Part shown: piece by piece, positions 1 to 8,022 of the stretch
Layout: every line of letters starts with the position of its first letter
Position numbering within the stretch: position 1 is the first letter of the stretch
From: Halohasta litchfieldiae
GTDB taxonomy: Archaea; Halobacteriota; Halobacteria; Halobacteriales; Haloferacaceae
Assembly (NCBI RefSeq): GCF_002788215.1
Contig: NZ_CP024845.1
Span: forward strand, 3,162,001 to 3,226,000
Length of the DNA: 64,000 nt
Direction of reading: 5' to 3'
Notes under the pieces: model-generated
Database searches by the model: none
What the model saw: only the letters and a program-made list of their open reading frames with translations
What the model was told of the DNA's origin: nothing
Program-made: the position numbers and the translations under genes

Positions 1-1
1 T

Positions 2-397
2 CGACACGACGCCAGCCGAGCCGTCGACCGGATTCGCGAGCGGGTCGACGAACTCACGTTTTCAATCTCCGAGGACAGCGCCGGCGAGTTCCGCTGGCGG
101 CTCCAGAACGACGGCGGCGAGATTCTCGGCGACAGCGGCGAGGGCTACAGCTCCCAGCGGGAAGCCCAAAACGCCGTCAACCGTGTCAAAAACCACGCTT
201 CCGACGCTGACACACTCGAAATCGGTGTCGCGGCCTTCGAAATATACGAAGACAACGAAGGAAAATTCCGCTGGCGGCTCCGCCACCGCAACGGCAACAT
301 CCTCGCCGACTGTGGCGACGGATACGCGAACCGAAGCAAAGCCCGCGATGGGATCGAGAGCGTGAAACGCAACGCGCCCGGTGCCGCCACCGAATAG
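2..397 (+). CDS. DUF1508 (YegP/UPF0339-like) double-domain protein, 5' partial
   Basis: The reading frame is open from base 2 to a TAG at 395-397, so the N-terminus lies outside the window. Two copies of a ~55-residue module are visible. Each has a core like F-x-I-x-E-D-x-x-G-E/K-F-R-W-R-L followed by G-x-I-L-x-D and G-Y. This is the DUF1508 fold found in YegP-like proteins and in haloarchaeal orthologues. These small proteins are cytoplasmic and of unknown function. A T-rich stretch at 441-449 follows the stop and could terminate transcription. Confidence 0.8.
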   Translation, partial: RHDASRAVDRIRERVDELTFSISEDSAGEFRWRLQNDGGEILGDSGEGYSSQREAQNAVNRVKNHASDADTLEIGVAAFEIYEDNEGKFRWRLRHRNGNILADCGDGYANRSKARDGIESVKRNAPGAATE

Positions 398-502
398 CTC
401 GACAGACTGCGTCGACGCGTTCGTTTCACCTGCGTCGACGTTCTTTTTGAAGTGTTTATACGGGATGAGGCTCTCTGGTGTCCATAGAGAGGGAGTCGAC
501 TC

Positions 503-1105
503 ATGATGTTACCTACCCACGCGATCATCGGGCTGGCGATAGCGACGCCGATGGTGGCGCTCGCGCCGGATCTCGCCCCAGCCGCACTCGCTGGCGGCCT
601 CGCTGGTGGGATTTTTCCGGATCTCGATCTGTATTCGGGCCACCGGAAGACGCTCCATTTCCCGACTGGCTACCTGTTTGCGGTCCTGCCTGCGACTGCT
701 GTGGCGGTGCTGATTCCACAACCCGCCGCGATTGGGTTCGCCTTCTTCGTCGGTGGCGCGGCCGCCCACTGTCAGATGGATCGGTTCGGCGGCGGCCTCG
801 AACTCAAACCGTGGGAGGGTGGCTCCGAACGTGCGGTGTACGACCACGTCCGCGGCGAGTGGCGTCGACCCAAGCGCTGGATACCGTACGACGGCTCGCC
901 ACACGATTTGCTACTGCTGTCGACGGTTGCGGTCCCACTGCTCGTCGTACTCGACAGCCCGTTTCGACTCGTTGTCGGCCTCGCGCTGCTCATCGGCGTG
1001 CTCTACGTCGGCCTTCGTCGACGACTGGCGGCGATTGCGCCGGTCGTCTTCGGACTCGTCCCCGACCGACTCAGCCAGTACGTCCCTGAGCGATATCGGA
1101 ACTAA
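503..1105 (+). CDS. Membrane-bound metal-dependent hydrolase-like protein (YdjM/DUF457 type)
   Basis: The 200-residue protein starts with M-L-P-T-H and carries four or more hydrophobic segments. Polar residues typical of the YdjM/DUF457 family lie in the order H6, D41-D43 (F-P-D-L-D), H48 and H53 (G-H-R-K-T-L-H), then H768-region Cys-His and a later S-P-H-D near residue 132. The family is predicted to be an inner-membrane metal-dependent hydrolase; its substrate is unknown. Two adjacent ATG codons exist and the first is used. A TATA-like GTTTATAC lies at about 454-461. The metal-ligand assignment is an inference from spacing. Confidence 0.65.
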   Translation: MMLPTHAIIGLAIATPMVALAPDLAPAALAGGLAGGIFPDLDLYSGHRKTLHFPTGYLFAVLPATAVAVLIPQPAAIGFAFFVGGAAAHCQMDRFGGGLELKPWEGGSERAVYDHVRGEWRRPKRWIPYDGSPHDLLLLSTVAVPLLVVLDSPFRLVVGLALLIGVLYVGLRRRLAAIAPVVFGLVPDRLSQYVPERYRN

Positions 1106-1187
1106 GCCGGCTGTGGCTCTGATCTGACAGTCGACCGAACTGAACCGCTCTACAAGACTTATCAGGAGCAGTGACCACGCACCAATC

Positions 1188-1835
1188 ATGCAATCAGCAG
1201 ACGATCACAGCGCTGGGCCGCCGGACGTGCTCGCTCGGTTATTTAAAAGTGGCCGGACGAATGCCGTCATTTCGTGGCTGCTGGTCGGGGTTCTCACGGT
1301 CGTCTTTGTCGAGAGCGTCGTCGACGTCGACTGGCTCTGGATGTTGTTCGTTGGTGCGACGGCCGCAATCGTACTGATTCCGCCGGTCGCCTACCGCGAC
1401 TGGCGAATGATGCTGCCGTGGGAGCTGCTCACCATCGCGCTGTTGCCGATTTTGGTTCGGGCACTCGTCGGCGGCGAGGTCGGCACCTTTGGCTACTATC
1501 TGTCGGTCGCCGGGCTCGCACTTCTCGTGACTGTCGAACTCCACATGTTTACCGAAATTCAGCTCACACACTGGTTTGCGGTGCTGTTGGTCGTGCTGAC
1601 GACGCTGGCCTCGGTGGCGGCGTGGTCGGTTGTCCGCTGGAACATGGACCAGCAGTTCGGCACCCAGTTTTTGATCGAGCCGGGAATGTCACAGGAGGCC
1701 GCCAACGCGGCGCTGATGAACGAGTTTATCGTAGTGACGCTGGCTGGCCTTGTTGGTGGCGTGCTGTTCGATGCCTACTTTAGAGGGCGTGGTCGGAGTC
1801 TTCGGCGTCGACTCCGGCAGGTGGTTCGCCGATGA
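1188..1835 (+). CDS. Polytopic membrane protein of unknown function
   Basis: The 215-residue protein has about six hydrophobic segments (around 26-43, 49-66, 76-92, 99-117, 126-146 and 177-193) and an Arg-rich cytoplasmic C-terminus. I do not recognise a family. Its stop overlaps the ATG of the next membrane protein by four bases (ATGA), so the two are almost certainly co-transcribed and translationally coupled. A start at 1188 follows the upstream gene by 82 bases. Confidence 0.6.
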   Translation: MQSADDHSAGPPDVLARLFKSGRTNAVISWLLVGVLTVVFVESVVDVDWLWMLFVGATAAIVLIPPVAYRDWRMMLPWELLTIALLPILVRALVGGEVGTFGYYLSVAGLALLVTVELHMFTEIQLTHWFAVLLVVLTTLASVAAWSVVRWNMDQQFGTQFLIEPGMSQEAANAALMNEFIVVTLAGLVGGVLFDAYFRGRGRSLRRRLRQVVRR

Positions 1836-2476
1836 CGATTCTCCCCCGACCCTCGGTGACAAATCAGCGTCGACTCACCCGTGGAATGCAGTTGGTGCTG
1901 GTCGGGATCGTTCTCTACGGCATCATCGCGGGACAGACGAAAGCGATCACCAACGGCAGCATGGGGCTTTCCGTCTCGTTCGTGCCGGCACTGATGGAGC
2001 GAAAGTACGACTTCCCGCTGGACCCGTGGCTCGGCCTCTGGATCACGCTCGCCGTCTTCCTCCACACGATGGGGTCGGCCGGGCTCTACCAGCAGATCGA
2101 TGGCTGGGATCACATCACCCACGCCATGTCAGCGTCGCTTGTCGCCGCGATTGGCTACACCTTCGCGCGGGCAGTCGACCTCCATAGCGACGAAATCCGA
2201 ATTCCCAACCGGTTTGCCTTCGTCTTTATCCTCATTGTCGTGATGGCCTTCGGCGTCACGTGGGAACTGTTCGAGTTCGGCCTCGACATCATCGCCGACG
2301 AGACAGGCATCTCGATGCCGCTGGCCCAACACGGGCTTGATGACACGGTTCGGGATATGATGTTCAATACGCTCGGTGGGATCACTGTCGCTATCTTCGG
2401 CCAAGCCCATCTGCTGGGCGTCGCTGAAACTGTCAAAGAACGGTTGGCAGCCGGACCGAACACTCCTCCCGAGTAG
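1832..2476 (+). CDS. Membrane protein resembling the DUF2238/YjdF family
   Basis: The 214-residue integral membrane protein has about five hydrophobic segments. Conserved-looking polar motifs sit inside the membrane region: W-D-H-I-T-H near residue 91, W-E-L-F-E-F near 149 and D-T-V-R-D-M-M near 171, followed by N-T-L-G-G. This arrangement resembles YjdF/DUF2238 proteins, whose function is not established. It overlaps the upstream membrane protein by four bases, so the pair forms an operon and may form a complex. The family match is from memory. Confidence 0.55.
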   Translation: MTILPRPSVTNQRRLTRGMQLVLVGIVLYGIIAGQTKAITNGSMGLSVSFVPALMERKYDFPLDPWLGLWITLAVFLHTMGSAGLYQQIDGWDHITHAMSASLVAAIGYTFARAVDLHSDEIRIPNRFAFVFILIVVMAFGVTWELFEFGLDIIADETGISMPLAQHGLDDTVRDMMFNTLGGITVAIFGQAHLLGVAETVKERLAAGPNTPPE

Positions 2477-2717
2477 GTCCGCAAAATCGGCGAACCGGCG
2501 AGTCGACGCCGTGCAGCCGTCGGTTGGACAGTTGGTTCCGGAAGTCGATGTGGTGACCGATATAATGAGTGTCGACAGCAGCGCATAATGGCAATAAAAA
2601 GACAGTACACGGGGGCTGAATCCAGTTTGCCTGCCCACATATTCTATTTTCATTCAAAATCATTCAAAAACAATCCAATCCAATGCTTGTTTGTAACTGA
2701 TCAACGACGATTGGAGT
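2477..2717. promoter_or_regulatory. Upstream region of fbp
   Basis: This 241-base gene-free gap turns AT-rich in its last 100 bases. It contains a direct repeat of ATTCAAAA (about 2651-2658 and 2660-2669). No strong canonical TATA box can be placed with certainty. It most likely holds the fbp promoter. Confidence 0.35.
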
Positions 2718-3602
2718 ATGGGTCCGACCACCAAACTCAGACAAGACACGAGAACCGAAGTCACTCGCCTCATCGAGACACTCATCGAGGTGATTCCGGA
2801 GATCAAGACCGCACTCGCATCCGAACGAGGAGCCAGTGGCAAGGTGAATCCGAGCGGCGATACCCAGCGCATTGCGGACGAGAAGATCGACGAGATCATC
2901 TTCGATTGCGTGGGCTCGGTCGACGGGTTCGGACAGTACCTCAGCGAGGAACGCGAGGGAATCACCGATCTTGGCTCGGGGCTGTCGGTCGCAACTGACC
3001 CCCTCGACGGCTCGTCGAACATCAAGACGAACACGACGGTGGGCACGATTATCGGCGTCTACGACGCTCCACTGCCGGCGCGTGGCCGTGAGTTGGTCGC
3101 CAGCCTCTGTCTGGTGTTCGGCCCGGTAACGACGCTGGCAGTCGCCGCCAACGACGAACTCATCGAGTACACCATCCAGGACGGAGCTATCGTCGACGGC
3201 GAACCAATTGCGCTCCCCGAAGCCGGTGGCATCTGGAGCTTTTCGGGCCGCCCGACCGAGTGGACCCCGGCCCTTCGAGACTACGACGACACGTTGGGCC
3301 GACAGTACGCCCATCGGTACACTGGGGCGATGATCGCCGACGTCTGGCTACTGCTTGCCCACGGTGGTCTCGTCGGCTACCCAGCCCGGTCGACCAAACC
3401 CGACGGCGTACTCCGGCTCCAGTACGAGTCGAACCCGATTGCCTACGCCGTCGAATGTGCCGGCGGTGCAGCGTCGACCGGGAGCCAGCCCATCTTGGAT
3501 GTCGAACCCGAGGGACGCCACCAACGAGTGCCCACCTTCTTCGGGACGAACTCGCTCATCAATGAGCTCGAAACACGACTCGAAGCCGGCGCCGAAGCCT
3601 AA
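2718..3602 (+). CDS. fbp: Fructose-1,6-bisphosphatase, class I type
   Basis: The 294-residue enzyme hydrolyses fructose-1,6-bisphosphate to fructose-6-phosphate in gluconeogenesis. Motifs characteristic of class I FBPase are present: N-P-S-G-D-T-Q at 44-50, the acidic S-E-E-R-E at 76-80 and the metal-binding D-P-L-D-G-S-S-N at 94-101. The length is slightly below bacterial and eukaryotic enzymes (about 330). It lies next to the fructose catabolic genes, where it would oppose 1-phosphofructokinase flux. Transcription converges with pfkB, and a poly-T tract at 3664-3670 lies between them. Confidence in the assignment is high. Confidence 0.93.
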   Translation: MGPTTKLRQDTRTEVTRLIETLIEVIPEIKTALASERGASGKVNPSGDTQRIADEKIDEIIFDCVGSVDGFGQYLSEEREGITDLGSGLSVATDPLDGSSNIKTNTTVGTIIGVYDAPLPARGRELVASLCLVFGPVTTLAVAANDELIEYTIQDGAIVDGEPIALPEAGGIWSFSGRPTEWTPALRDYDDTLGRQYAHRYTGAMIADVWLLLAHGGLVGYPARSTKPDGVLRLQYESNPIAYAVECAGGAASTGSQPILDVEPEGRHQRVPTFFGTNSLINELETRLEAGAEA

Positions 3603-3660
3603 CACCGCCCCCGCGACGTTCGGCCTTCCCACAGTCCGAACACCGTTCGATCCGTAGTCG

Positions 3661-3672
3661 GACTTTTTTAAA
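3661..3672 (+). terminator. Poly-T terminator after fbp
   Basis: A run of six or seven T residues followed by AAAT lies 60 bases after the fbp stop, in the gap between convergent fbp and pfkB. T-runs of this kind terminate archaeal transcription. Confidence 0.5.
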
Positions 3673-3703
3673 TAGTCTCTCAGAACAGCCGCCGGCGTCG
3701 CCG

Positions 3704-4630
3704 TTAGTCGCTCGATGGGACCGTCTGTTCGGTAATCTCGACGCGCTGTGCGGCCTCGTCGAGGTCGTCGAAGGGAGGCATGCGCGTTCCGGGAACTGTC
3801 ACGATCCGAGAGGCGACCGCGATCCCACGGCGGAGGCAGCTCCAGGCGTCGTTGCCACGCGAGAGTTCGAGCAGAAAGCCCGACAGCATCGCATCGCCAG
3901 CGCCGACAGTGTCGGCTACGTCGACATCGAGTGCGGCCGCATGGAGGCAGTCGGCTTCGCTGACGACGAGTGCGCCATCGCTCCCCAGCGAGGTGACGAC
4001 GCGCTCGAAGCCGCTTTCTCGGAGCTGCTCGGCAGCCGTGAGACAGTCCTCAAGGGAGTCGACGCTCGCTCCGGTCGCGGCTGCCAGTTCGGTTCGGTTT
4101 GGCTTGCAGAGAGCGTACTCCGCCTCAAGTTGGGCGAGAATCTCGCCGCCGACGTCGACGCTCGTCGCCCAGTCCCCGGCGTCGGCGATCCGGTCGATGG
4201 CGTGATAATCGAGCCCCGGCGGCAGACTGCCGCCGACCAGTACCATCGACGGCTCGTATGTTTGGATGACGTCGATAACAGCGTCGACAGCCGTCCGGTC
4301 GACAGTGGGACCGGTGTGATTGATCTTGTACTCCGAATCGGGATCAAGGATCGTCGTGTTGAGTCGGGTCTGGCCCTCGATCTCGACGAACTCGGTGGCG
4401 AGGCCGTCGGCGTCGAGTTCCCGGCGGATGTAGTCGCGCAAAAAGTCACCCAAGAGCCCGGTTGCGACGGTCTCTGCATCGAGTCCGACTAGATACTGAG
4501 CGACGTTGATTCCCTTGCCACCGGCGTCAAACCGTGCGGTGTCGGTACGGGCCACCGTCTCGGGGTCGGGCATCGCCTCGACCTGAATGGTGTGGTCGAC
4601 GGCAGGATTGAGTGTGACGGTGACGATCAT
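3704..4630 (-). CDS. pfkB: 1-phosphofructokinase (PfkB family)
   Basis: The 308-residue ribokinase-family kinase converts fructose-1-phosphate plus ATP to fructose-1,6-bisphosphate. PfkB signatures are visible: the substrate-binding D-A-G-G-K-G-I-N at 35-42, C-K-P-N-R-T-E at 175-181, and D-T-V-G-A-G-D-A at 240-247, where D246 is the expected catalytic base. The protein begins I-V-T-V-T-L-N-P-A-V-D, typical of 1-PFK. Its ATG overlaps the glpR stop by four bases, giving a glpR-pfkB operon. The adjacent fructose PTS supplies fructose-1-phosphate, which supports 1-PFK over other PfkB specificities. Confidence 0.93.
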   Translation of the reverse strand: MIVTVTLNPAVDHTIQVEAMPDPETVARTDTARFDAGGKGINVAQYLVGLDAETVATGLLGDFLRDYIRRELDADGLATEFVEIEGQTRLNTTILDPDSEYKINHTGPTVDRTAVDAVIDVIQTYEPSMVLVGGSLPPGLDYHAIDRIADAGDWATSVDVGGEILAQLEAEYALCKPNRTELAAATGASVDSLEDCLTAAEQLRESGFERVVTSLGSDGALVVSEADCLHAAALDVDVADTVGAGDAMLSGFLLELSRGNDAWSCLRRGIAVASRIVTVPGTRMPPFDDLDEAAQRVEITEQTVPSSD

Positions 4631-5394
4631 GCAACGGTCACCGAGGCGATCTCGACGTTGCCGCCCTCGAATTTGTCCTGGAGTTCCGACGGGAGTTCGC
4701 TATCGGTGATCAGCAGGTCGATCTCGCTGAACTCGGCGAAGCTAATGAAGCTCTGTTCGTTGAACTTCGAGTGATCGCTGACGAGGACGACACGGTTCGA
4801 TTTCTCGATCATGAGCGATTTGATGTTGGCTTCGGCCTCGTTCGGTGTCATCAGCCCCTCGCTCGGGTGGATCGCGTTCGTGCCCAAAAACAGCAGATCG
4901 AACGTCATCCGCTCCATGAATCGCTCGGCGCTCGGCCCGACAAGCGAGTAGGTCGGACTCCGCAGGGAGCCGCCGGTGAGTTTGACCTCCACCCCCGTAT
5001 CGTCGAGTTCCATCGCCTGCAGCGGCGAGTTCGTTACCGCCATGAGGCTCCCGTTGGCCGACAGCCCTTTGGCGATCTGCATGGTGGTCGACCCCGCATC
5101 GAAACAGACGACCTGATTGTCGTGGATCTCCTCGACGGCGCGCTCGGCAATCGCCATCTTGGCTTCGAGGTTCTGGACCTCCCGCTGGCGGTAGTTCTGT
5201 TCTTGGCCGACCGAGGTCGCGGGCACGGCACCGCCGTGAGAGCGCTCGATCAGCTGTTTCTCGGCGAGCGCGTTGAGATCCCGCCGGATCGTCGCCTTCG
5301 AACACTCCATCAACTCCGCGAGCTCATCGACCGAACAGCCACTGTTCTCGGTGACGTGTTCGACGATCTCTCGCTGACGGGCTTCTGGTAACAT
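4627..5394 (-). CDS. glpR: DeoR/GlpR-family transcriptional repressor
   Basis: The 255-residue regulator has an N-terminal DeoR-type winged helix-turn-helix (about 1-57) with A-T-I-R-R-D-L-N-A-L and the family signature R-S-H-G-G-A-V at 51-57. A C-terminal sugar-phosphate sensing domain follows, with C-F-D-A-G-S-T-T at 97-104. GlpR of Haloferax represses fructose and glucose kinase genes, and this copy sits in the corresponding cluster. It is transcribed divergently from the PTS operon, so it probably acts on the shared upstream region at 5395-5760. It is translationally coupled to pfkB. Confidence 0.92.
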   Translation of the reverse strand: MLPEARQREIVEHVTENSGCSVDELAELMECSKATIRRDLNALAEKQLIERSHGGAVPATSVGQEQNYRQREVQNLEAKMAIAERAVEEIHDNQVVCFDAGSTTMQIAKGLSANGSLMAVTNSPLQAMELDDTGVEVKLTGGSLRSPTYSLVGPSAERFMERMTFDLLFLGTNAIHPSEGLMTPNEAEANIKSLMIEKSNRVVLVSDHSKFNEQSFISFAEFSEIDLLITDSELPSELQDKFEGGNVEIASVTVA

Positions 5395-5760
5395 TGTCTG
5401 ATAGTTGTCTCTGCTTCCAGCGGTGTCATTATAGTTGTGGTGAAAAATATCGAATGAATATGCATGAAATATAGTTCAAACCACGACAATGGCCACATTA
5501 TGAATACGAACAGGCACTCAACTCTGCATAATAGCGATACAGTCGGATTACATCTTCCGTCGACATGAACGATCCGCGCTGAAACGTAGGTTAGTCGACT
5601 GAGTCACCGATATTTCGAGCAAACTCATCCTGATCACACATATTCATTGTGGCATTTTATTTATATAGTATTCGTAAAGGTTTAAATTTTGAGTCTAAGA
5701 ACAAAAATAATCAAATTCGAAGATACTTTTCCATACTCTCATGATAGTAGACGATAGACG
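5395..5760. promoter_or_regulatory. Divergent promoter region of glpR-pfkB and the native ptf operon
   Basis: This AT-rich gap contains no credible gene. TATA-like elements lie at about 5656-5667 (TTTATTTATATA) and 5681-5689 (TTTAAATTT) for rightward transcription, and CTATAATG on the minus strand near 5431-5438 for glpR. An inverted pair of a similar motif occurs at 5492-5506 (minus-strand TATTCATAATGTGGC) and 5641-5653 (TATTCATTGTGGC), a candidate operator pair. The original ptfC start codon lay immediately at the right edge, where the IS has inserted. Confidence 0.55.
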
Positions 5761-5766
5761 ATGGTA
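5760..5766. repeat. Left copy of IS target-site duplication
   Basis: GATGGTA directly precedes the left inverted repeat and recurs at 6836-6842. It contains the ATG that was the original ptfC start codon. Confidence 0.93.
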
Positions 5767-5781
5767 GAGGGTGTCATAGAA
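5767..5781. repeat. Left terminal inverted repeat of the IS
   Basis: GAGGGTGTCATAGAA; exact reverse complement of 6821-6835. Confidence 0.95.
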
Positions 5782-5815
5782 AGCGTCACACACGAAGACG
5801 CAGGATGTTGGAACT

Positions 5816-6814
5816 GTGTCTACGAGCGCCAGCATCCTGCAAGAGGAGACTTCTATCGACGAGTTCTTCAATGTAATGGCGACCGAGACGCTCGCGTTGT
5901 TCGAGCATCTTGAGTTCGACTTTCTCGAAGAATTCGATGTGTTCGCCCCCGCTCGCCGGGGGCGAACACGAGATCATCACCCACCAGCACTCTTCCGAGC
6001 GTTCCTGCACTGCTACTACAAGAACGTCTACGGCATCCGTCCAGTCACGCGAGAACTCCAGAACACGGTCGTCTGGCTCAGCTGTGGCTTCGATCGACCG
6101 CCGTCGAGAGACGCGGTCGATCGCTTCCTCACCGACCTCGAACACGTCGTCGACGAGGTCTTCGACCGCCTCGTCGAGCAGGCCGCCTGCCGCGGCCTGC
6201 TCGACTTGACCTACTCCATCGATTCCACCGACGTGAGGACGATGCCCGCCGACCAAGACGCGTCGAAAGGCTACGATCCAACCGCCGAAGAGTACTACCA
6301 CGGCTACGGCTGTACGATCGTCTCGACCGGGCAAAAGATCCCGATTGCCGCGGAGTTCACCGAGAGCAAGCAAGCGCCAGAGGAGACGGCGATGCGCGTC
6401 ACGTGTGACGCGCTCGCCGTCGAGAAACCGATCTGGATGCTTGGAGACAGCGCCTACGACACGCTCGGCTGGCACGACCACCTGCTGGCCGCAGGGGTCG
6501 TGCCAGTCGCTCCGTACAACGCACGAAACACCGACGATCCGAAAGACATCGAGTACAGGGTCGAAGCCCGCATCGACGAACACAGCGAGGACGTTCAGCT
6601 GAAGCAATCGACGCTAGACGAGACGTACAACCGCCGGAGTGGAGTCGAACGAACCAACGACGCCGTCAAGGACTGCGGCCTCGGGCACGTTCGCGCCCGA
6701 GGCCGCGTCCACGCACGAGCACAAGTGTTCCTCGCGCTGTGCCTTCGTCTCGTTATTGCGATCACCAACGACGAACGCGGAGACAATCCAGGAAGCACCG
6801 TCATCACGCTATGA
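5816..6814 (+). CDS. DDE transposase of the IS
   Basis: The 332-residue transposase has a DDE catalytic layout. The first Asp is in S-I-D-S-T-D-V (D136 or D139), the second in M-L-G-D-S-A-Y-D (D211) and the Glu in Y-N-R-R-S-G-V-E-R-T (E278), which matches the Y-R-E signature of IS4/IS5-like elements. The frame is intact and fills the space between the inverted repeats. It would cut and paste the surrounding 1069-bp element. The native PTS promoter upstream may now also transcribe it. Confidence 0.92.
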   Translation: MSTSASILQEETSIDEFFNVMATETLALFEHLEFDFLEEFDVFAPARRGRTRDHHPPALFRAFLHCYYKNVYGIRPVTRELQNTVVWLSCGFDRPPSRDAVDRFLTDLEHVVDEVFDRLVEQAACRGLLDLTYSIDSTDVRTMPADQDASKGYDPTAEEYYHGYGCTIVSTGQKIPIAAEFTESKQAPEETAMRVTCDALAVEKPIWMLGDSAYDTLGWHDHLLAAGVVPVAPYNARNTDDPKDIEYRVEARIDEHSEDVQLKQSTLDETYNRRSGVERTNDAVKDCGLGHVRARGRVHARAQVFLALCLRLVIAITNDERGDNPGSTVITL

Positions 6815-6820
6815 GAACTA

Positions 6821-6835
6821 TTCTATGACACCCTC
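6821..6835. repeat. Right terminal inverted repeat of the IS
   Basis: TTCTATGACACCCTC, the exact inverse of the left end. It contains an ATG at 6825 that is in frame with ptfC. Confidence 0.95.
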
Positions 6836-6842
6836 GATGGTA
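6836..6842. repeat. Right copy of IS target-site duplication, containing the ptfC ATG
   Basis: GATGGTA; its ATG at 6837-6839 is the present ptfC start codon. Confidence 0.93.
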
Positions 6843-7964
6843 ACCAAAGATCAAACAGAACAACGACTACAGACACACCTCACGTCGGTGAAAGAAGACC
6901 TCATGACAGGGGTCTCGTATATGATTCCGTTCGTGACAATCGGCGGGATCTTCCTCGCACTGGGGTTCATGATCGGGGACACGCAAGAAGTATTCGATCA
7001 AACAGGGACCCTCGGCTGGTACTTCGCCCAGATCGGCAGCCTCGGGCTGACGATTATGATCCCGATTCTGGGTGGGTACATCGCCTACGCAATCGCGGAT
7101 AAACCCGGACTCGCACCGGGGTTCATCCTCGCGTACACGATCCAACAGCCCGGAATCATCGACGCAGCCGGCGCAACGGTCGGCATTGCTGCCGACGGCG
7201 CGGTCGCTGGCTTCCTCGGTGCGATTGTCGCTGGCCTGCTGGCTGGCTACGTCGCCCGCTGGATGAAAGGCTGGAGTGTGCCTTCGTTCGTCAAACCGAT
7301 GATGCCGATCCTCGTCATCCCGGTGTTGACGACCGCGCTGCTCATCCCGGTCGTCGTCTTCGCACTCGGTGTCCCAATCGCACTGGTCGACAGCGCACTC
7401 ACGTCGACGCTCGAAGGCATGCGCGGGGCAAACGCCGTTGTCCTCGGGCTCATCCTCGGCGGAATGATGGCCTTCGACATGGGCGGTCCCGTCAACAAAG
7501 TCGCCTACGTGTTCGGAACGGTGCTTGTTGCTGACGGAATCTACGGGCCAATGGCCGCGGTGATGATCGCCGGCATGACACCGCCACTCGGACTCGCACT
7601 CTCGTACTTCATCGCGCCACAGAAGTACCCCGAAGAGATGCGAGAAAGCGCCGTCGCCGCCGTCCCGATGGGGTTCTCGTTCATCACTGAGGGCGCGATT
7701 CCGTTCGCCGCCGCCGATCCACTGCGCGTCATCCCGAGCATTATCGTCGGTAGTGCAACCGCCGGAGCCGCCGCGATGGGTCTCGGCGTCACGATGCCAG
7801 CACCTCACGGCGGCGTCTTCGTGATGATCCTGTCGAGCAGCATCCTCGGCTTCCTCGGCTGTATCGTCCTCGGCTCGCTCGTGACCGCAGCGATGGTCAC
7901 GCTGCTGAAATCCGACCACGCCGAAGAAACCGAATCGACGACGACAACGGGGTCGACCGCGTAA
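6837..7964 (+). CDS. ptfC: PTS fructose-specific enzyme IIC
   Basis: The 375-residue permease has about nine hydrophobic segments and moves fructose across the membrane as it is phosphorylated to fructose-1-phosphate. EIIC-fructose motifs include G-G-P-V-N-K-V-A-Y and the substrate-site segment I-T-E-G-A-I-P-F-A. The native start is the ATG at 6837, inside the IS target duplication. An in-frame ATG at 6825 within the IS inverted repeat would add M-T-P-S. The frame stays open further upstream, but that part overlaps the transposase in another frame and is not real. The IS has separated the gene from its own leader, so expression must come from IS readthrough or a new promoter. Confidence 0.92.
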   Translation: MVTKDQTEQRLQTHLTSVKEDLMTGVSYMIPFVTIGGIFLALGFMIGDTQEVFDQTGTLGWYFAQIGSLGLTIMIPILGGYIAYAIADKPGLAPGFILAYTIQQPGIIDAAGATVGIAADGAVAGFLGAIVAGLLAGYVARWMKGWSVPSFVKPMMPILVIPVLTTALLIPVVVFALGVPIALVDSALTSTLEGMRGANAVVLGLILGGMMAFDMGGPVNKVAYVFGTVLVADGIYGPMAAVMIAGMTPPLGLALSYFIAPQKYPEEMRESAVAAVPMGFSFITEGAIPFAAADPLRVIPSIIVGSATAGAAAMGLGVTMPAPHGGVFVMILSSSILGFLGCIVLGSLVTAAMVTLLKSDHAEETESTTTTGSTA

Positions 7965-8022
7965 ACCGGTCGTCACCATCCTGTTTCGACCCACCACACT
8001 CCCTTTCGATACACTCATACCC

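Larger units (their letters stand above)
5767..6835 (+). mobile_element. Complete insertion sequence, 1069 bp, IS4/IS5-superfamily type
   Basis: Perfect 15-bp terminal inverted repeats (GAGGGTGTCATAGAA at 5767-5781 and its complement at 6821-6835) bound a single intact transposase gene. A perfect 7-bp direct repeat, GATGGTA, flanks the element. The intact ends, target duplication and uninterrupted transposase point to a recent insertion. It lies between the native fructose-PTS promoter and ptfC, in the same orientation as ptfC. The named ISfinder family cannot be fixed without a search. Confidence 0.95.

Noticed and set aside
6639-6836. N-terminal extension of PtfC inside the IS
   Set aside because: The frame is open, but it overlaps the intact transposase gene in another frame and predates no functional leader. 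The native start is in the target duplication.
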